Positions 1 through 5,033 of a stretch of 5,033 nucleotides of DNA are shown here, in pieces. The notes under the pieces are model-generated. The model did not search any database, had not been told where the DNA came from, and saw only the letters and a list, made by a program, of their open reading frames with translations. Each line of letters starts with the position of its first letter. The first letter of the stretch is position 1. Origin of the DNA: an uncultured Coriobacteriaceae bacterium. GTDB lineage: Bacteria > Actinomycetota > Coriobacteriia > Coriobacteriales > QAMH01. A program made the position numbers and the translations under genes. Location of the stretch: positions 1-5,033 of the forward strand of contig USOR01000085.1 in assembly GCA_900556425.1 (NCBI GenBank), given 5' to 3'.

Positions 1-476
1 TCCTCGCTCGCGGCTTCTGCATCGGCTGCTTTGGTATCTTCGGCTTTTGTGGTTTCGGCAGGTTTGTCCGCATCTTCGGTCTTCTCGACCTCGGCCTCAG
101 CGGGCTTCTCGGCATCCTCGGCCTTTTTGGATGTCCTGCGCTTACGCACGGGCTTCTTCTCGGGTGCAGCCTCGGGGGCCTCATCTGCAACCGGAAGCTC
201 GGGCACGTCGACGAGAGAGAGCTGCTCCTCGGCAACGGGAGCTGCCGCGGCTTCCTCGGCTTTCTTCGCCGCGGTCTTACGCGTCGTCGTCTTGCGCGTC
301 GTGGTCTTCTTGGCAGCCGTCGTCGTCTTCTTGGCTGCAGCCGTCGTCTTCTTGGCTGCAGTGCTCTTCGACGCCGTTGCCTTGGCCGCCGTCTTGGCAG
401 CGGGCTTGCGCGTGGTCTTCTTTGCCGCAGGCTTCTCCTCGGTTGCCTCGGCGGGGACTACGGTCTCTTCACTCAT
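1..476 (-). CDS. rho: Probable transcription termination factor Rho, N-terminal part only (runs off the left edge)
   Basis: Open minus-strand frame from the ATG at 476-474 to the window edge, about 158 codons with no stop. It begins MSEETVVPAEATEEKPAAKK. Residues about 15-65 are strongly basic and repetitive (AAKKTTT and TTTRK units, like a histone H1 tail). Residues about 66-158 turn acidic and Ala/Glu/Pro-rich, with short basic patches such as KKPVRKRRTSKK. No folded domain is reached, so the identity is inferred. Actinobacterial Rho proteins commonly carry a long disordered, charged leader before the Rho_N and RNA-binding domains, and a talC/fsa-type gene lies just upstream of rho in many Gram-positives (in Bacillus with murA and glpX between them). 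The ATG overlaps the stop of the upstream transaldolase gene (ATGA), which suggests translational coupling; the Shine-Dalgarno is weak (AAAAGG, about 10 bases off). Rho would be the RNA helicase of factor-dependent termination. The alternative is another H1-like or low-complexity protein. Confidence 0.7.
   Translation of the reverse strand, partial: MSEETVVPAEATEEKPAAKKTTRKPAAKTAAKATASKSTAAKKTTAAAKKTTTAAKKTTTRKTTTRKTAAKKAEEAAAAPVAEEQLSLVDVPELPVADEAPEAAPEKKPVRKRRTSKKAEDAEKPAEAEVEKTEDADKPAETTKAEDTKAADAEAASE
274..366 (-). repeat. In-frame tandem repeats coding the basic segment of the Rho-like leader
   Basis: On the plus strand there are two adjacent 15-bp units (274-288 and 289-303, each starting GTCTT and containing CGCGTCGT). 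Three adjacent 21-bp units follow (304-324, 325-345, 346-366, each starting GTCTTCTTGGC). Both unit lengths are multiples of three, so gain or loss of a unit keeps the frame. On the minus strand they encode repeated Ala-Lys-Lys-Thr and Thr-Arg-Lys blocks. The 21-bp units differ at only a few positions, mainly in the second half. Confidence 0.75.
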
Positions 477-1135
477 GCGTTCTTAACCTTTTCCCAGTCG
501 GCCTTGAACTTCTCGAGGCCCTGCTCGGTGAGCGGATGATAGATACATTGCTTCATCGCACCGTAGGGAACGGTCGCGATGTCTGCACCCATAAGGGCTG
601 CCTGCGTCACATGGTTGGCGGAGCGGACAGACGCGGCGATGATCTCGACCGGATGGCCGAAATCGTAGTTTTGGATAGCCGTCACGATGTCACCGAGTTG
701 GTCAAGGCCATCCTCGGCAATATCATCGAAGCGTCCGACGAAGGGGCTAATGTAGCGTGCACCAGCGCGTGCGGCAAGCAGCGCCTGAGGCACGGTGAAC
801 ACGAGCGTCATGTTAACGTCGATGCCCTCCTCGGCAAGCACGCGCGTCGCAGCAAGGCCCTCGACGCAAACGGGAATCTTGACGACCATGTTGTCGGCAA
901 GCGCCGCAAGCGTGCGGCCCTGTTCGATCATGCCATCGCGGTCCTCGGCGGTGACCTCGCCGCTCACGGGGCCATCGACAAGCTTGCAAATCTTGACAAG
1001 GTGGTTCTCGAAGTCCTCAAGCTTGCCACCAATACGGGCATAGAGGCTTGGGTTGGTGGTGACACCGGCGAGGGCTCCCCACGATGCAACCTCTTCGATT
1101 TCGGACAGGTCGGCAGTATCCAGGAAAAACTTCAC
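473..1135 (-). CDS. fsa: Small transaldolase / fructose-6-phosphate aldolase family protein (TalC/MipB type)
   Basis: A 220-residue class I aldolase barrel, the usual length for the small TalC/FSA family, starting MKFFLDTADLSEIEE. Visible family motifs are GVTTNPSL (about residues 24-31), VVKIPV with the Schiff-base lysine K86, ISPFVGRFDD (129-138) and GADIATVP near the C-terminus. It is a cytosolic enzyme of the non-oxidative pentose phosphate pathway that moves or releases dihydroxyacetone units. Two active-site positions look transaldolase-like: E60, where E. coli FSA has Gln59, and F132, where FSA has Tyr131. Transaldolase is therefore the likelier activity, although database names often say fructose-6-phosphate aldolase. 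I chose the GTG at 1135-1133 over the ATG at 1153-1151: AAGGAG lies five bases before the GTG, and the family begins at MKFF. The ATG would add six residues that contain the ribosome-binding site. The TGA stop overlaps the ATG of the downstream rho-like gene. Confidence 0.93.
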   Translation of the reverse strand: MKFFLDTADLSEIEEVASWGALAGVTTNPSLYARIGGKLEDFENHLVKICKLVDGPVSGEVTAEDRDGMIEQGRTLAALADNMVVKIPVCVEGLAATRVLAEEGIDVNMTLVFTVPQALLAARAGARYISPFVGRFDDIAEDGLDQLGDIVTAIQNYDFGHPVEIIAASVRSANHVTQAALMGADIATVPYGAMKQCIYHPLTEQGLEKFKADWEKVKNA

Positions 1136-1140
1136 TATGG

Positions 1141-1146
1141 CTCCTT
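1141..1146 (-). promoter_or_regulatory. Ribosome-binding site that sets the GTG start of fsa
   Basis: The minus strand reads AAGGAG at 1146-1141, followed by five bases and then GTG at 1135. This near-consensus Shine-Dalgarno lies inside the reading frame opened by the upstream ATG, so it argues for the GTG as the true start. Confidence 0.8.
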
Positions 1147-1217
1147 CGTACATTGATTGTCTTCACCGTTCGCGAACCTGAGCAGGGGTATGCAAGGAAC
1201 GAAATTTCAAACGGGGA

Positions 1218-1266
1218 TTGACTGTGAAAAGGAAAGTCGAGACGCTTGCCGCGCCTTTTGACTGTG
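1218..1266. repeat. 9-bp direct repeat TTGACTGTG in the divergent intergenic region
   Basis: TTGACTGTG occurs at 1218-1226 and again at 1258-1266, exactly 40 bases apart. Both copies lie in the proposed fsa leader or just at its start site. This could be a regulator's paired site or chance; TTGACT also resembles a -35 box, but no -10 is correctly spaced from either copy. Confidence 0.4.
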
Positions 1267-1268
1267 CC

Positions 1269-1297
1269 ACTATAGCATGACCTGAAAACCGCTACAA
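1269..1297 (-). promoter_or_regulatory. Candidate promoter for the fsa-rho operon
   Basis: The minus strand carries an extended -10 box, TGC-TATAGT (TATAGT at 1274-1269, TG at 1277-1276). Seventeen bases upstream is TTGTAG (1297-1292), which matches three of six bases of the sigma-70-type -35. Transcription would start near 1262, giving a leader of roughly 125 bases before the GTG. The -10 is strong and the -35 is weak; no experimental support is available here. Confidence 0.5.
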
Positions 1298-1298
1298 T
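1293..1298 (+). promoter_or_regulatory. Candidate -10 box for the rsmE-mtaB operon
   Basis: TACAAT (5 of 6 to TATAAT) lies about 70 bases before the rsmE start. No convincing -35 sits 16-18 bases upstream. The element overlaps the proposed -35 of the divergent fsa promoter, so the two promoters could compete. Confidence 0.35.
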
Positions 1299-1356
1299 AC
1301 ACCTGTTTAGATAGCCAAGATACTAATCAGCGAGTGTCTTTCGCACGCGTCCCAAT

Positions 1357-1361
1357 GGGAG
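1357..1361 (+). promoter_or_regulatory. Ribosome-binding site that sets the rsmE start
   Basis: GGGAG touches the ATG at 1362 directly, which is too close for initiation, but sits six bases before the second in-frame ATG at 1368. This selects the ATG at 1368, giving the N-terminus MSIPRFFMEG. Confidence 0.7.
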
Positions 1362-1367
1362 ATGTAC

Positions 1368-2144
1368 ATGTCCATACCTCGTTTCTTCATGGAAGGCGAA
1401 TTGCCCGAAGGCGATATCGTCACCCTCCCCTTCTCCGATAAGGAGCTCCATCACCTCACCGTACGCCGCATCAAGGAGGGCGAGCACATCGCTGCTGTCG
1501 CCGCTGGCGGCAAGTGCTGGGAGGTCGAGGTCGTCACGATTGACGAGTTCGAGGTAACGGGTCGCTGCATCCAGAACATGCCGCTCGAGAAATTGCCCGA
1601 CCTTACGCTCGTGCAGGGCATCTCCAAGGGCGACCGCATGGGACAGACCATCCGTCAGACAACCGAGCTCGGCATCGGTCGCATCATTCCTTTCCTCTCC
1701 GCACGCACAGTCGTGCGTCTCGCGCTTGACGAGCGCGGTCGCAAAGGGGATCGCTGGCGTCGCATCGCGCTTTCCGCTGCCAAGCAGTCGGGGCGCAACA
1801 TCCTGCCCATCGTCGACGACCCGACGGGCCTCGATTATATCTGCCGCGAGCTCATGGACTACGATCGCGTCGTCATTGCCTGGGAGGAGGCCGACAAGCG
1901 TGCTGACGGCACGCCGCTGTCTGTCACCGATGCGCTCGAAGGCTGCGACATCGATAGCCATGTCGCGCTCGTCATCGGTCCCGAAGGCGGTCTTACCGCC
2001 GAGGAAGTCGAGGCGATCAAGGCCCTGGGAAGCTTTGTCAAGATCGTCTCGCTCGGCGAGCTTATCTTGCGCACCGAGACTGCCGGTACCGTTGCCACGG
2101 CCCTGTGCATGTACACGCTCGGTGGCCTCGGCAACCATCGCTAG
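1368..2144 (+). CDS. rsmE: 16S rRNA (uracil-1498-N3)-methyltransferase RsmE
   Basis: 258 residues, close to the usual 240-260. RsmE uses S-adenosylmethionine to methylate N3 of U1498 in helix 44 of 16S rRNA in the cytosol. The N-terminal PUA-like RNA-binding domain covers about residues 1-75, starting with the typical PRFF and containing HHLTVRRIKEGE. The C-terminal SPOUT knot domain follows, with QGISKGDRMGQTIRQTTELG (83-102), RWRRIALSAAKQSGR (129-143), the cofactor loop VIGPEGGLT (202-210) and the knot strand LGELILRTETAGTVAT (229-244). I chose the ATG at 1368 over the one at 1362 because of Shine-Dalgarno spacing. It is followed after 36 bases, in the same frame, by mtaB; the same pair (yqeU-yqeV) is adjacent in Bacillus and other Firmicutes. 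The prmA gene often found before rsmE is absent; the gene upstream is divergent. Confidence 0.95.
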   Translation: MSIPRFFMEGELPEGDIVTLPFSDKELHHLTVRRIKEGEHIAAVAAGGKCWEVEVVTIDEFEVTGRCIQNMPLEKLPDLTLVQGISKGDRMGQTIRQTTELGIGRIIPFLSARTVVRLALDERGRKGDRWRRIALSAAKQSGRNILPIVDDPTGLDYICRELMDYDRVVIAWEEADKRADGTPLSVTDALEGCDIDSHVALVIGPEGGLTAEEVEAIKALGSFVKIVSLGELILRTETAGTVATALCMYTLGGLGNHR

Positions 2145-2170
2145 AGACATCAGCACCATACCAAGAACGC

Positions 2171-2183
2171 GAGGGCTTCCATT
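2171..2183 (+). promoter_or_regulatory. Shine-Dalgarno and unusual ATT start codon of mtaB
   Basis: GAGG at 2171-2174 is followed by six bases and then ATT at 2181-2183. ATT is the only plausible initiation triplet in frame between the rsmE stop (2142-2144) and the conserved HTLGCKVNQ motif. The in-frame codons from 2145 to 2180 include no ATG, GTG or TTG. AUU starts are known in bacteria (infC and pcnB of E. coli), where they make translation sensitive to initiation factor IF3. Confidence 0.55.
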
Positions 2184-3434
2184 CCGCGCTTTCACATCCA
2201 TACCCTGGGCTGCAAGGTCAATCAGGCCGAGTCCGAGACCATAGCCGCCGCGTTGTTGAGCGCTGGATGGACACGCGCCGAAACCGCCGACACAAGCGAC
2301 GTCAACATTCTCAATACCTGCACGGTCACGGGTGAGGCGGACACCAAGAACCGCAAGGCGATTCGCTCGTTACTTCGAGCAGGAGACATGCCGCTCATCG
2401 TGACGGGATGCGCCATCAACATCGATGACAATGTATATGGTGGAATCGATGCCCGCGTAAGCTGTGAGGCGGACAAGCACAAGGTGCCGAGTCTTGCGGC
2501 ACGTCTTCTTGGTAACGCAGAGCCTTCTGGCCCCGACGAGCTCGAGCATATCGAGCTTCGAGCCCATGGCAGCAACGGTTTCAGGACGCGCGTCGATCTC
2601 AAAATCCAGGATGGTTGTGACAATGCATGCAGCTATTGCATCGTCCACGTCGCTCGTGGGCCGGCACGATCGGTGCCTGCAGCCAGGGTACTCCGTCAGG
2701 CTCAGGTACTTGCCAACAGTGGCGTACGCGAGCTCGTGCTCGTTGGCATCGACCTCGCCGCATACGCCGACGGTGATACCGACCTCGCAGGTCTAAGCTC
2801 GCTACTCCTCACGCAAACTACGGTAGGACGCGTCCGCATATCCTCGGTCGAACCTCAAAGCGTTTCGTCTTCGCTCATCGATGCGTTGGCGCATTCCGAT
2901 GGGCGTCTCTGCCGTCACCTGCACCTCTGCCTGCAGTCAGGCTCCTCCAAGGTGCTGCGCGAGATGAACCGCCACTATGACGCTGATGCGTTTGCATCAC
3001 TTGTCACGCAACTACGCACCGCAATACCGCGGTGCGCCCTCTCAACCGACGTCATCGTCGGTTTTCCCGGCGAAAGCGATGAGGACTTCGAGCAAACGTG
3101 CAAGCTCGTCGAGAACTGCGGCTTCATGCGATTGCATGTCTTTCGGTACTCGAAGCGTCCGGGCACGCCGGCAGCCGCGCGCATCGACCAGATTGACCCT
3201 CGCGTGAAGGCCATACGCTCCCAGAAGCTGATCGAGCTTGGCCAGCGCCTTGCGCTTGCGGACATGGAGCGTCGCATAGGCACGAGCGAGCAGGTGATTA
3301 TCGAGCGACCGGGAATCGGCACAAGCGAGTCCTATCACACAATAACCTGTGACCCGAATTTGCCCGTCGGAGAGCTCGTCCCCCTCACGTTCACCGACAT
3401 CGACACCGCGAAAATGTGCTTCGTTGCACACTAG
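2181..3434 (+). CDS. mtaB: tRNA (t6A37) methylthiotransferase MtaB (YqeV type, radical SAM)
   Basis: 417 residues if translation starts at the ATT at 2181. MtaB converts t6A at position 37 of ANN-decoding tRNAs to ms2t6A, using two [4Fe-4S] clusters and S-adenosylmethionine. The N-terminal methylthiotransferase domain shows its three cluster cysteines: C11 in HTLGCKVNQAESE, C47 in ILNTCTVT and C77 in VTGCA. The radical SAM core carries CDNACSYC (C146, C150, C153) inside the typical LKIQDGCDNACSYC...ARGPARS context. It continues with LVLVGIDLAAY, STDVIVGFPGESDEDF and HVFRYSKRPGTPAA. The last 60 or so residues resemble a shortened TRAM RNA-binding domain. The whole length matches the family with no internal break. 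The first conventional start in frame is a TTG at 2253, which would remove GCKVNQ and cluster ligand C11, so it is unlikely. Family and order after rsmE agree with yqeV; MiaB and RimO are less likely given GCKVN and the neighbour. Confidence 0.92.
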   Translation: MPRFHIHTLGCKVNQAESETIAAALLSAGWTRAETADTSDVNILNTCTVTGEADTKNRKAIRSLLRAGDMPLIVTGCAINIDDNVYGGIDARVSCEADKHKVPSLAARLLGNAEPSGPDELEHIELRAHGSNGFRTRVDLKIQDGCDNACSYCIVHVARGPARSVPAARVLRQAQVLANSGVRELVLVGIDLAAYADGDTDLAGLSSLLLTQTTVGRVRISSVEPQSVSSSLIDALAHSDGRLCRHLHLCLQSGSSKVLREMNRHYDADAFASLVTQLRTAIPRCALSTDVIVGFPGESDEDFEQTCKLVENCGFMRLHVFRYSKRPGTPAAARIDQIDPRVKAIRSQKLIELGQRLALADMERRIGTSEQVIIERPGIGTSESYHTITCDPNLPVGELVPLTFTDIDTAKMCFVAH

Positions 3435-3448
3435 CGTGCGCAGTTTTT
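3425..3448 (+). terminator. Intrinsic terminator overlapping the end of mtaB
   Basis: TGCACAC (3425-3431) pairs with GTGCGCA (3436-3442) across a four-base loop that contains the TAG stop, with one A-C mismatch. One G and then five T (3444-3448) follow. The stem is short, but the U tract makes it a credible Rho-independent terminator for the rsmE-mtaB transcript. Confidence 0.55.
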
Positions 3449-3449
3449 C

Positions 3450-3585
3450 CGAATGTCTAGGATTTACCCGTTACTCTTGCGCGTATCTTGCGAATCTCTA
3501 GGATTTCAGCTTATCCAATCCTAGATGTGCGTCAAAAAGCCGCATTGGCCGCCCTCAAATCCTAGACATTCGCAAGATACGCGCA
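3450..3585. repeat. Inverted-repeat cluster: 29-bp arms plus two extra core copies
   Basis: The left arm at 3478-3506 and the right arm at 3557-3585 are reverse complements over 29 bases with one mismatch (C3496 against C3567), separated by 50 bases. The arms run from TGCGCGTATC to TCTAGGATTT. The 16 bases at 3450-3465 (CGAATGTCTAGGATTT) are a third copy, a perfect complement of right-arm bases 3557-3572. The shared core TCTAGGATT occurs four times: 3456-3464 and 3497-3505 on the plus strand, 3517-3525 and 3558-3566 on the minus strand. In RNA, the right arm could pair with the left arm or with the third copy, and the middle two cores could form their own 9-bp hairpin. The cluster lies between convergent mtaB and atpC and has no coding content. 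It could be a small non-autonomous palindromic element, a protein-binding array or a structured 3' end. Confidence 0.85.
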
Positions 3586-3630
3586 GGCAGTGATTACCAA
3601 CACGGACGGCTGTCACAAATCCACATGCAA

Positions 3631-3666
3631 ATGCAAGAGGGGCCGCCCAATGGCGGCCCCTCGCAT
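3631..3666 (-). terminator. Perfect GC-rich hairpin downstream of atpC, likely ATP synthase operon terminator
   Basis: GAGGGGCCGCC (3637-3647) and GGCGGCCCCTC (3652-3662) form a perfect 11-bp stem with a four-base loop CAAT. ATGC (3631-3634) and GCAT (3663-3666) can extend it past an AA bulge. It begins 24 bases after the atpC stop. On the minus strand only a poor T-rich stretch follows (GCATTTGCATGTGG), so it may act as a U-poor terminator or a 3'-end stabiliser, or also work from the plus side. Confidence 0.6.
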
Positions 3667-3689
3667 AAGTGGAAACTTGCTCGCTGGCA

Positions 3690-4088
3690 CTACTTGGTTT
3701 GCTCGAGAAGAACCTGGTTCCACTTGACCTCGTCTTCGATGAACGCACGATTAGGATCGTCATCCTTAAGGTCGGCCATCTTCTCCTTGAGGTCGTCAAT
3801 ATGGACCTTGATGGCAGTCTCGTCGAGCTCTTGCAGGGCGGCCGCGTGATCGGCGAGCACAATGACGCGATTCGCCTCAATCTGTGCATATCCACCGGCC
3901 ACAATGTAGCGTACGGGCTCCTGACCCTCTGTCTCGGTCACGCGCACGGTACCGGCCTTGAGCGTAGTCACGACGGGCTCGTGCTTGGAGTAGATGCCCA
4001 TCTCGCCCTCGGAAGCGGGTATTACCACGAAATTGACTTCGTCGGAATACAGCTTGCTTTCGGGAGTGACGATTTCACATTGCAGCAT
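3690..4088 (-). CDS. atpC: F1Fo ATP synthase epsilon subunit
   Basis: 132 residues, the normal length for bacterial epsilon. It belongs to the central stalk of the membrane-bound F1Fo ATP synthase, joins gamma to the c-ring and can inhibit ATP hydrolysis through its C-terminal helices. The N-terminal beta-sandwich spans about residues 1-84: MLQCEIVTPESKLYSDEV, then the family motif SEGEMGIYSKHEPVVT (26-41), then VAGGYAQIEANRVIVLAD (63-80). Two predicted helices fill 85-132 and are rich in Asp, Glu and Lys. It is the last gene of the operon, 20 bases after atpD. The Shine-Dalgarno is poor: AAAGGG sits about 12 bases before the ATG at 4088, so translation may depend on coupling with atpD. A GC-rich hairpin follows the stop. 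Confidence 0.96.
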   Translation of the reverse strand: MLQCEIVTPESKLYSDEVNFVVIPASEGEMGIYSKHEPVVTTLKAGTVRVTETEGQEPVRYIVAGGYAQIEANRVIVLADHAAALQELDETAIKVHIDDLKEKMADLKDDDPNRAFIEDEVKWNQVLLEQTK

Positions 4089-4108
4089 GGTTTGATTGCA
4101 CCCTTTCT

Positions 4109-5033
<925 letters not shown>

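Noticed and set aside
1151..1153. ATG as the start of fsa
   Set aside because: It adds six residues not typical of the family, and the strong AAGGAG within them points to the GTG at 1135.
47..1156. Long plus-strand open frame of 369 codons
   Set aside because: It lies antisense to the rho-like gene and fsa, has low-complexity Ser/Arg/Pro content at its start and no recognisable family; the minus-strand genes explain the region.
1323..2201. Minus-strand open frame of 292 codons
   Set aside because: It is antisense to rsmE, which has full family motifs; the frame is a by-product of GC-rich codon use.
2253..2255. TTG as the start of mtaB
   Set aside because: It would remove the conserved GCKVNQ motif and the first cluster cysteine, and no Shine-Dalgarno precedes it at a suitable distance.
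2105..2335. Frameshifted mtaB N-terminus beginning at the ATG at 2105
   Set aside because: That frame does not encode the GCKVNQ motif; the correct frame is continuous from 2145 to 3434, so no frameshift is needed to explain the gene.
3450..3585. CRISPR array or tRNA-like structure from the repeated motif
   Set aside because: The copies are in both orientations with uneven spacing and no regular spacers, and no cloverleaf with a TTCGA-type arm can be drawn.
3521..3904. Minus-strand open frame of 127 codons covering the intergenic repeat and part of atpC
   Set aside because: It overlaps atpC in another frame on the same strand and has no start signal or recognisable family.

Overview
The window looks like an ordinary chromosomal core region from a GC-rich Gram-positive bacterium. 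The best guess is an actinobacterium of the Coriobacteriia (Collinsella, Olsenella or Eggerthella relatives). That guess rests on the high GC by eye, the long Ala/Lys/Glu-rich leader on a probable Rho factor placed directly after a small transaldolase, and the rsmE-mtaB pair. No mobile-element gene, CRISPR array, tRNA or rRNA was seen.

Layout. (1) Positions 1-1135, minus strand: a TalC/FSA-type small transaldolase (GTG start at 1135) overlaps by four bases (ATGA) a gene that runs off the left edge. This second gene has a 158-residue low-complexity N-terminus and is most likely transcription termination factor rho. (2) Positions 1136-1367: a divergent intergenic region with a good minus-strand promoter, a possible plus-strand -10 box and a 9-bp direct repeat. 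(3) Positions 1368-3434, plus strand: rsmE (16S rRNA m3U1498 methyltransferase), then mtaB (tRNA ms2t6A methylthiotransferase). They form a two-gene operon for modifying the translation machinery and match the yqeU-yqeV order of Bacillus. (4) Positions 3435-3689: a convergent intergenic region of 255 bp holding a U-tailed terminator for mtaB, a striking 29-bp inverted repeat with extra copies of its core motif, and a perfect GC-rich hairpin just past atpC. (5) Positions 3690-5033, minus strand: atpC and the C-terminal two thirds of atpD, the end of the F1Fo ATP synthase operon. The right edge cuts atpD inside its Walker A motif.

The main oddity is the start of mtaB. Its reading frame contains the essential GCKVNQ motif, but no ATG, GTG or TTG lies between the in-frame rsmE stop and that motif. 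The best start is an ATT at 2181, with GAGG six bases upstream. The second oddity is the inverted-repeat cluster between mtaB and atpC. I see no clear sign of a wholly new multi-gene system here.
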